Shown piece by piece: positions 1 through 6,410 of a DNA stretch of 64,000 nt. A program made the translations under genes and the position numbers. Below the pieces are notes generated by a model, which saw only the letters and a program-made list of their open reading frames with translations, was not told where the DNA came from and made no database searches. Location of the stretch: NCBI GenBank assembly GCA_002030045.1, contig LQBI01000002.1, forward strand, positions 186,001 to 250,000, in the 5' to 3' direction. How positions within the stretch are numbered: position 1 is the first letter of the stretch; every line of letters starts with the position of its first letter. The stretch is from Candidatus Aegiribacteria sp. MLS_C (GTDB taxonomy: Bacteria; Fermentibacterota; Fermentibacteria; Fermentibacterales; JCC-6).

Positions 1-168
1 GACCAGCTCGATCACACCTTCCTCAACGACATTCCCGGGTTGGAGAACCCCACCAGCGAGAACCTGGCGGTATGGATATGGAACAGGCTCAAAACCAGGC
101 TGCCCGAACTCAGCATGGTGGAGGTCGGCGAGACCCCCTCCACGGGATGCCGTTACAGGGGGGACTGA
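1..168 (+). CDS. queD: 6-carboxytetrahydropterin synthase (QueD), C-terminal part
   Basis: This is the last 55 codons of a gene cut by the left window edge. The frame reads [20 protein letters not shown] and ends [12 protein letters not shown]. This is the family signature of 6-pyruvoyl-tetrahydropterin synthase/QueD: a catalytic Asp-His pair, PTSEN, and the ExxxxGxxY tail. QueD converts dihydroneopterin triphosphate to 6-carboxytetrahydropterin on the way to preQ0 and queuosine. The stop lies 4 bp before the folE2 start, so the two are one transcription unit making consecutive steps. A QueD rather than eukaryotic PTPS role is inferred from the folE2 and queF neighbours. Confidence 0.85.
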   Translation, partial: DQLDHTFLNDIPGLENPTSENLAVWIWNRLKTRLPELSMVEVGETPSTGCRYRGD

Positions 169-172
169 TGTA

Positions 173-973
173 ATGGTGGACGTCCAGAACCGCAGGGACG
201 GCAGGATGATCACTCTGGACGAGGCAGGCATCAGGGACCTGCTCTACCCCGTGACCATCCTGGACCGGGAGAGGGACAGGCAGAGGACCGTTGCACGCAT
301 ATCCATGTCCGTTGAACTCCCCCATCATTTCAAGGGCACGCACATGAGCAGGTTCATGGAAGTGCTGGGCCGGCACGACCGGGACTTCGACGGCAGGACC
401 ATCCCAGCGATCCTGGAGGAGCTTAAGCGGGTGCTGGACGCCAGGTCGGCGCGAATGACCATGGAGTTCCCATATTTCATGGAGAAGCGGGCGCCGGTCA
501 CGGGCGCCGCCGCCAGGATGGACTACCGGTGCCGTTTCCAGGGCGCCAGCGGCCCCGGGGGCGAGGATTTTGTCCTGACCGTCTCGGTGCCGGTCAGCAG
601 TCTCTGCCCATGCAGCCGCGAGATAAGCAGCTACGGCGCTCACAACCAGAGGGGCAGCATCACAATGGAGGTCAGGAGCATCGCCGGCGGGGACGGGCTC
701 CCGTCCATGGTCTGGATCGAGGAACTGGTCTCCGTGGCGGAGTCGTCGGCCTCCTCCCCGGTGTACGGACTGCTGAAGAGACCGGACGAGAAATTCGTCA
801 CCGAGAGTTCCTACGACAACCCGGTGTTCGTCGAGGACATGGCCAGGAACGCCTCGGTGCAGCTGATGTCCGACCCCAGGATCATCTGGTTCAGGGTAAC
901 CGCCGAGAGCCTGGAGAGCATTCACAATCATACGGCCTACGCGGTATACGAATGGAGCCGTAAGGACGGATAG
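173..973 (+). CDS. folE2: GTP cyclohydrolase I type 2 (FolE2/GCYH-IB)
   Basis: A 266-residue protein of the metal-promiscuous GTP cyclohydrolase family (COG1469). It converts GTP to dihydroneopterin triphosphate, feeding folate and queuosine synthesis. The near-invariant motif SLCPCSREIS, carrying the active-site cysteine, sits about residue 140-150. The N-terminal VELPHHFKGTHMSRF stretch is also typical. The length matches the family (about 260-300). The start ATG follows a purine-rich stretch in the end of queD. Together with queD upstream and queF about 3 kb away on the other strand, it suggests use in 7-deazaguanine synthesis; a folate role cannot be excluded. Confidence 0.93.
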   Translation: MVDVQNRRDGRMITLDEAGIRDLLYPVTILDRERDRQRTVARISMSVELPHHFKGTHMSRFMEVLGRHDRDFDGRTIPAILEELKRVLDARSARMTMEFPYFMEKRAPVTGAAARMDYRCRFQGASGPGGEDFVLTVSVPVSSLCPCSREISSYGAHNQRGSITMEVRSIAGGDGLPSMVWIEELVSVAESSASSPVYGLLKRPDEKFVTESSYDNPVFVEDMARNASVQLMSDPRIIWFRVTAESLESIHNHTAYAVYEWSRKDG

Positions 974-1050
974 AACCTCCGGAGATTGCACATCCTCATC
1001 TTCTTGACTATCGTCAACCTGCAGGAACGATCATTCAGAAAGGAGATTCA

Positions 1051-2289
1051 ATGAAGGTTTTTCTAGCTCTGATGGTTCTCTCCGCAGCTGTTCTGGCGCT
1101 TCCGGCGGAGGACTTCGACCTTGAGGCCATGGAGATGTCCGGTGAGAGCGGCCTCCTGTTCGACGCTCCCCGCTACGACCAGAAGGCCGATCCTCCCAGG
1201 GGCCAGGTGCTTCTCATCCCCGACTCCGGCGCTGATGTGGTGGCGATGTTCGATCCATACGACGGCACCTACTGGGGCGACTTCATAGTGGACGATTCAA
1301 CCGGCACCTACTACAACTTCGCCACTCCCATAAACGCCATGCAGATCTACGGCCAGTACATACTGGTCTCGGACCAGGTCTCGGACGCCGTCTGGGGCTT
1401 CGACGAGTACGGCAATTACCTGTACACCGTGGCTGACGGCACCTACCTCAACAACGTGAGGGGCATCGACTTCAGGGACGACACAGTGTTCGTCACCAGC
1501 GGCGACGACTACGTTGCCATGTTCGACGGCCCCGGTTCCTTCGTCGGCTACTTCATACAGGACGGCACCGATCCCTTCGACATCATGTTCGTCGACGAGG
1601 TTGAGTCGGGGTCCGCCCTCTACTGCGACATACAGGGCACCACCGACAACGTGAGGCACTACTACGCCGACGGCACCCTCTACCAGGAACTCTTCAATAC
1701 CTCATTCCCCGAGCAGGTGCAGGTGGACATCCTGAACACGGGTTACTACCTGGTAGCCTCATTCAGCGACAACATGATCTACCAGTTCACCATCGACGGG
1801 ACCATAACCGACTCGTGGAGCTTCAGCGGCGGCCGGGGCATCTTCCGTCTCGGCAACGGCAACCTGCTGGCCACCAACGGCACCGGCGTGCATGAGCTGG
1901 ATGCCGCCACCGGGGCCATAATCGAGACCGAGTACGCTGGTCAGGCCAGGTTCATCGAGCTGGTGGACCTTCCGGGCGTGGCCATAGGGGATACCCCTCC
2001 CTCGGTCTGGATACAGTCCCCAGGCATGAGCGTCTACCCCAACCCCTTCCATGACATGCTCAGCGTGAGCATCACGCTTCCGCAGGCCACCCAGGTCTCG
2101 CTGGAGGTCTACTCCATCGAGGGAAGGATGGTCAGGGAACTGGATGCAGGCTCCATGGGCGCCGGCCACCACCTGCTGACCTGGGACGGGACCTCCGACG
2201 GCGGCAGCCCTCTCGGCCAGGGAGTGTACTTCGTTCGGATGACCACTCCCGCAGGGGTGACAACCATGAAGGTCAACCTGCTTAGGTAA
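1051..2289 (+). CDS. secreted propeller-like protein with C-terminal sorting module
   Basis: A 412-residue exported protein with a clear signal peptide (MKVFLALMVLSAAVLALPA). The middle part has repeating short beta-type segments rich in Asp-Gly-Thr-Tyr (for example YDGTYWGDF, YADGTLYQEL), as in NHL/SMP30-like propellers; no catalytic motif is visible. The last ~85 residues are a FlgD-like module starting VYPNPFHDM, continuing YSIEGRMVREL and closing GVYFVRM. Such modules direct type IX export or surface attachment in FCB bacteria. A good Shine-Dalgarno sequence (AAAGGAG) precedes the ATG. A hairpin follows the stop. The function is unknown; 'surface protein' is the safe call. Confidence 0.8.
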   Translation: MKVFLALMVLSAAVLALPAEDFDLEAMEMSGESGLLFDAPRYDQKADPPRGQVLLIPDSGADVVAMFDPYDGTYWGDFIVDDSTGTYYNFATPINAMQIYGQYILVSDQVSDAVWGFDEYGNYLYTVADGTYLNNVRGIDFRDDTVFVTSGDDYVAMFDGPGSFVGYFIQDGTDPFDIMFVDEVESGSALYCDIQGTTDNVRHYYADGTLYQELFNTSFPEQVQVDILNTGYYLVASFSDNMIYQFTIDGTITDSWSFSGGRGIFRLGNGNLLATNGTGVHELDAATGAIIETEYAGQARFIELVDLPGVAIGDTPPSVWIQSPGMSVYPNPFHDMLSVSITLPQATQVSLEVYSIEGRMVRELDAGSMGAGHHLLTWDGTSDGGSPLGQGVYFVRMTTPAGVTTMKVNLLR

Positions 2290-2301
2290 CGGTACTTACC
2301 A

Positions 2302-2328
2302 GGGGACGGAGGTTCTTCCTCCGTCCCC
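2302..2328. terminator. bidirectional hairpin between convergent genes
   Basis: A perfect 11-bp stem (GGGGACGGAGG / CCTCCGTCCCC) with a 5-nt loop lies 12 bp after the upstream stop and 6 bp before the end of the convergent GH5 gene. No strong T-run follows on either side, so terminator function is inferred from stem strength and position. Confidence 0.6.
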
Positions 2329-2334
2329 CTACAT

Positions 2335-3957
2335 CTATTCCCTCAATGCCTCCTCCAGGACCATTACCATTCCCGTGTCCATGCTCCCGTCGTCCCGTTT
2401 GAATCCGAAGGACAGGTCTCCGGCGCCCCGGTAGGTCCACCATGTCCAGTGCAGGCCCAGCTGGTTCATGACCGAGAGCATGTCCCGGGCCAGTCGGACC
2501 CTGGAATCCTGCGGCGCTCCGTTTATCACCCCCAGCTCTCCCACGTAGAGCGGCGAGCCCTGCCTATGGGCGAAATCGGCGGCTGGGGATATCGCATCGA
2601 GGATCGCATCCCTGTCGAAGTACTCGTACTCGCCCCTCAGGTAGTCGGCCCTCAGCGTGACACTGCCCCGGTTCTCCGGGGCCCTGACCCAGCAGGAGAG
2701 ACGGAGGCTGTCCACCCCATCCAGTGAGACCAGGGGACCGGTGCGCTTCGTGGCCTGGTACCAGGAAGCCGAACCGGTACTTCCTTCCAGTACGGCGCTG
2801 CGGCCGCTTGTGCGGCCGCTTGTGCGGCCGACCTCCCCCCATTCGGCACGGAAGTCCCCCTCCGCGCTGTAGTACCAGGTGGAGGGCCAGGGGCCGCGGG
2901 CCGGCGAAGGCTCCTCGAAGTCGGGGTTCCAGACCTGGAAGGATGCGCCGTTGACTTCCAGCTCCAGGTCGTCGAACTGAACCATTCCTGTATTTCCCGA
3001 GGCTCCCAGCCTGAAACCGGCCCACTCGGCATCCTCATCGGGACGCAGCACGCCCGTGTCCAGCCTGGTCCAGTCGCCGGCCGGCGTCTCCAGGGCCGTC
3101 TCCTCCGAGGAGGAGACCGTCTTCACCGCCGTCAGGACCTCCCCGGGGTAGACCGTGCCCGGCGGCACCGGGGCGTCGTCACCCCAGGTGGCTCCCCAGT
3201 GGGTCACCGGGAAGGGTCTGTAGAAGTGGATGGTATAGACGACTCCCGGGTCGTCGTAGGGCCTGAACCCCTCCTCCCAGTACCCGACCATGTCCACGAA
3301 GATGATGTGGTCAGGGTCCTGCTCACGGATGGATGAAATGATCTCCCTCGAGAGCACCCACCACTGGACCCTGTGCGGGGGGCGCGGCTCGTTATAGATG
3401 TCGTACCCGGCGATCATCGGTTCTCCCGCGTACACCGCGGCGATCTCGCCCCAGAGGTCCGCCAGCATTCCGCCTCCCTCGTCCCAGACCCCGGTACCGG
3501 CGGCCCTGTCGTTTGGCGGGACCACGTGCATGTCCAGGATGAGGTACATCCCCTCCTCCCGGCACCACTCCAAGTAATCGTCCACCAGCGCGTACCCCGA
3601 GGTATCGGCGAACAGCTTCCAGTTGAGGCAGAGGCGCAGGGCGTTCGCCCCCATCTCCGAAAGCAGACGGACGTCCTCCCGGCCTGCGTAGGTGAACGGG
3701 CGCGAAGTGTCGTCACCGATCAGGTGGTAGAAGAGGTCCATGTTGACTCCCCTGAGCATGACAGGCCGTCCGTTGCCGTCGACTATTGAGCCGTCATCCA
3801 CGGTCAGCACGCCGCCGGCCGCAGCCACGGCCGCTGTATCAGCCGGAGTAGATGCCGAGGGAGCGCAGGATCCCGTGAAGAGGAATGCGGCACACGCCAT
3901 TGATAGGACTGCGGAGACGGTCTTCAGGCCGGTCTCCGACCTGCGGGGAATGGACAT
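2335..3957 (-). CDS. GH5-type glycoside hydrolase lipoprotein with inserted beta domain
   Basis: A 540-residue protein. The chosen ATG gives a lipoprotein signal (hydrophobic stretch, then TGSC with Cys31). GH5/clan-A landmarks run in order: RGVNMDLFYH (about 70-78), ANALRLCLNWKLF (about 105-116), YDIYNEPRPP with acid/base Glu190, IHFYRPF (about 243-249), and YVGELGVI with nucleophile Glu474, then WTWWTYRG. Between the HFY strand and the nucleophile lies an extra ~170-residue beta-rich segment (about 275-445). It resembles a carbohydrate-binding beta-sandwich and carries a local RTSGRTSGRS duplication. The substrate is probably a beta-1,4-glucan or mannan, undetermined. The start lies 5 bp after the queF stop, so it may be co-transcribed with queF. 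Confidence 0.82.
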   Translation of the reverse strand: MSIPRRSETGLKTVSAVLSMACAAFLFTGSCAPSASTPADTAAVAAAGGVLTVDDGSIVDGNGRPVMLRGVNMDLFYHLIGDDTSRPFTYAGREDVRLLSEMGANALRLCLNWKLFADTSGYALVDDYLEWCREEGMYLILDMHVVPPNDRAAGTGVWDEGGGMLADLWGEIAAVYAGEPMIAGYDIYNEPRPPHRVQWWVLSREIISSIREQDPDHIIFVDMVGYWEEGFRPYDDPGVVYTIHFYRPFPVTHWGATWGDDAPVPPGTVYPGEVLTAVKTVSSSEETALETPAGDWTRLDTGVLRPDEDAEWAGFRLGASGNTGMVQFDDLELEVNGASFQVWNPDFEEPSPARGPWPSTWYYSAEGDFRAEWGEVGRTSGRTSGRSAVLEGSTGSASWYQATKRTGPLVSLDGVDSLRLSCWVRAPENRGSVTLRADYLRGEYEYFDRDAILDAISPAADFAHRQGSPLYVGELGVINGAPQDSRVRLARDMLSVMNQLGLHWTWWTYRGAGDLSFGFKRDDGSMDTGMVMVLEEALRE

Positions 3958-3962
3958 CCGGA

Positions 3963-4373
3963 TCAGTCTTCCCCTCCCGGTCTCCTGTACTCGGCATCCA
4001 CCGAGATGGAGATCCCGCCCCTGATGCCGAAATCCGCGAGCACCCTGCACCACAGGGGCTCCAGGGCATCGACCAGGTCGTCGAGTATTCGGTTCGCCAC
4101 GTGCTCGTGGAATACACCCTCGTTCCTGAACGTCCAGAGGTAGAGCTTCAGTGATTTTGACTCCAGTATCCTTTCACCGGGCACGTACTCTATGGTGAGC
4201 GCGGCGAAGTCAGGCTGACCGGTCTTCGGGCAGAGGCAGGTGAACTCGTCGGTGGTCAGGGTGACCATGTACTCCCTTCCGGGATGATGGTTCGGGAAGG
4301 TCTCCAGTTTCCTTGTGGGGACGCTTGCCCCTCCCAGGACCGAGAGACCCTCCAGATCGCTCTCGTCAGTCAT
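3963..4373 (-). CDS. queF: NADPH-dependent 7-cyano-7-deazaguanine reductase (QueF, short type)
   Basis: A 136-residue unimodular QueF that reduces preQ0 to preQ1 for queuosine tRNA modification. The nucleophilic cysteine is in TCLCPKTGQPDF. The substrate-binding signature ESKSLKLYLWTFRNE followed by GVFHEHV is complete. The chosen ATG overlaps the stop of the upstream TPR gene as ATGA. A longer in-frame reading upstream exists, but it would run through the TPR gene and is not like the family. With folE2 and queD on the opposite strand, three pathway steps lie within 4.4 kb; queC and queE are not in the window. Confidence 0.93.
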   Translation of the reverse strand: MTDESDLEGLSVLGGASVPTRKLETFPNHHPGREYMVTLTTDEFTCLCPKTGQPDFAALTIEYVPGERILESKSLKLYLWTFRNEGVFHEHVANRILDDLVDALEPLWCRVLADFGIRGGISISVDAEYRRPGGED

Positions 4374-5104
4374 ACGTCCAGTTTCCTCCATTCCTCGTTG
4401 AACCTGGGATCCAGGACCGGACATGCCGTGTCCCTGACCGGACGTTTCCAGGGCCGGACATCCAGGCCCCCCGCCCGCCAGAGCCCGATTGCCTCCACTA
4501 TCAGGCGCCATCTCCATTCCGGTTCCGTATGTCCCCAGTCTTCCGCCAGTTCAAGCAGCCTCTCCGGGGACGATCCCCTCCAGGCCTCTTCGAGTGCGGA
4601 CAGACGGAGGGTCAGGAAACCCTCCTCGGACGGCGTTCCGGTGCGGTCGGCGATGCCCGACCTCCTGGCCGCCCTGCTGGCCAGGACCTGCCCCAGGGCG
4701 CCTCCGTCCGCGCAGAGCAAAGCACACTCATCATGGTCGCAACGGGCCTCTGCGAGCCTGTAGAGGGGGCCTGTCCTGAGCCTGGCAGCCCCTTCCGGGT
4801 CCCCTGTCTCAACGTGCATCAGCGCCGCCCTCCTGAACAGTTCCTCGGCTTCCTTCCAGTCGCCGGTCCTGCATGCAATGTCCGCCAGCATGGAGAGGGC
4901 GACGGGCCATCGCGGGTTCTCCTCGAAAAGCCTGCGGCAGGACTTCTCCGCCTCTTGAAGGTTGCCAAGGTCCACCAGCAGGCGGACCTCCCTCCGCAGG
5001 AGCTTCCTCCTGGCGGCGGGGTCCGTCTCCCCCCTCAGCCTGTTCCTCAGGGCGAGGAGCTGCCTGCCTGACATACCCGTTTCAGAGGGCAGCAGCGGCC
5101 CCAC
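4370..5104 (-). CDS. tetratricopeptide-like protein of unknown function
   Basis: A 244-residue, Arg/Leu/Glu-rich soluble protein. Residues about 40-100 read as two helix-turn-helix units of TPR type (LGNLQEAEKSCRRLFEENP and TGDWKEAEELFRRAALM). The C-terminal half is helical with no recognised motif. No signal peptide or membrane segment is seen. The start is uncertain: a GTG gives 244 residues, while an ATG ten codons later (5074) gives 234; neither has a strong Shine-Dalgarno sequence. It is translationally coupled to queF and sits 15 bp after the end of corA. A scaffold role is a guess from the repeats only. Confidence 0.6.
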   Translation of the reverse strand: MGPLLPSETGMSGRQLLALRNRLRGETDPAARRKLLRREVRLLVDLGNLQEAEKSCRRLFEENPRWPVALSMLADIACRTGDWKEAEELFRRAALMHVETGDPEGAARLRTGPLYRLAEARCDHDECALLCADGGALGQVLASRAARRSGIADRTGTPSEEGFLTLRLSALEEAWRGSSPERLLELAEDWGHTEPEWRWRLIVEAIGLWRAGGLDVRPWKRPVRDTACPVLDPRFNEEWRKLDV

Positions 5105-5119
5105 ATCCGGCAGAAGGTT

Positions 5120-6193
5120 TCACAGCCACTTCTTCCTCCTGAAGAAGAGGATCATGATGACCGCCACAAGGACCATCACTCCAAGGGTTGCGAAGTATCC
5201 GAACTCCCACTTCAGTTCCGGCATGTATCGGAAGTTCATTCCGTAGACCCCGGCTATGAATGTGAGAGGAATGAAAATGGTGGCGATTATGGTGAGCACC
5301 TTCATAACCTCGTTCATCCTGTTGCTCACGCTGGAGAGATAGGTGTCGTGCATTCCCGAAACTATGTCCCTGTATGTCTCGATGGTTTCTATCACCTGGA
5401 TCGTGTGATCGTACAGATTGCGCAGGAAGACCGATGTGGATTCACGGACCAGTTTCGAACCGCTCCTCTCCAGCAGGGCGATCTCCTCCCTGAGAGGCCA
5501 CACGGTCCTCCTTATATGCAGCAGTGCTCTCTTGAACAGGTGGATGTCGGAGAAGGTCTCCGGTTCGGGTTCCAGTATCACCCTTTCCTCGAGATCCTCT
5601 ATGCGGTCGCCTATGCTCTCCAGTATCAGGAAGTAGCTGTCCACCACGGCGTCCATCAGCGAGTAGGCCAGGTAGTCCGAGCCCGCACTCCGTATCCTCC
5701 CCTTGCCGTTCCTTATCCTCTCACGCACAGGGTCGAAGACGTCGCCCGGTCTCTCCTGGAAGGTGATGACGAAATTGGCGCCGATTATCAGGCTCACCTG
5801 CTCCGTGTCAATCGCCGACATCTCCCGGGAGTATTCCAGCATCCTGAGCACTACGAAGATGTAACCGTCGAAATCCTCGAACTTGGGTCTCTGAGTCGTG
5901 TTCACGATGTCCTCGATGGTCAGTGCATGTAGACCGAAGAGCTGTCCAAGACGCTCGATGACCTTCTCGTCGTGGATTCCCTCGACGTTGATCCATACCA
6001 GGTTCTTCGACCTGCAGAGGTCCGCGCACTCCTCGGGGGAGGACATCTCCTTCTCCTCGTGGAGGTCGTGATTGAACCTCATGTAGGAAATCCTGACCTC
6101 ATCCACCCTCTTCCTGCCGATGAAGAGAGGAGTACCCGGCGGCTGCGCGGCCTTCTCGCTGACCCTTCTGTCGATCTGCCTGTCTGCGGGCAT
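5120..6193 (-). CDS. corA: CorA-family magnesium/cobalt transporter
   Basis: A 357-residue inner-membrane divalent cation channel. The cytosolic N-terminal domain (about 1-290) includes LTIEDIVNTTQRPKFEDF, typical of CorA. The C-terminus has two transmembrane helices, with the selectivity signature YGMNF between them and a final basic tail (FFRRKKW). Length and order match the family. It is transcribed away from addB. A TATAAT sequence about 70 bp upstream (complement of 6262-6267) could be its -10 box, but no good -35 is seen at 17 bp. Confidence 0.95.
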   Translation of the reverse strand: MPADRQIDRRVSEKAAQPPGTPLFIGRKRVDEVRISYMRFNHDLHEEKEMSSPEECADLCRSKNLVWINVEGIHDEKVIERLGQLFGLHALTIEDIVNTTQRPKFEDFDGYIFVVLRMLEYSREMSAIDTEQVSLIIGANFVITFQERPGDVFDPVRERIRNGKGRIRSAGSDYLAYSLMDAVVDSYFLILESIGDRIEDLEERVILEPEPETFSDIHLFKRALLHIRRTVWPLREEIALLERSGSKLVRESTSVFLRNLYDHTIQVIETIETYRDIVSGMHDTYLSSVSNRMNEVMKVLTIIATIFIPLTFIAGVYGMNFRYMPELKWEFGYFATLGVMVLVAVIMILFFRRKKWL

Positions 6194-6410
6194 CGAACCC
6201 CCTTTCAGAACGGAACCCCGACCTGCAGGAGAGGCTGGGGAAGGTTTGCCTTACGGGACTGATTATAGTCAAAGAGCATCCGGTCCGGGCATCGGCGTTC
6301 TCCTGCCAGGCGCGGACGGACTTCTTCGGTGAAGAAGCGGCACATTGATGCCGGAGGGCATTCATGAGATAATTGTCCACAGTTGGACCACCCGAAACGA
6401 AGACTGGACC

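Noticed and set aside
6194-6410. A metal-sensing riboswitch in the corA/addB gap
   Set aside because: Only a TATAAT and a short CTTCTTC-GGT-GAAGAAG hairpin are seen; no M-box-like conserved core could be recognised.
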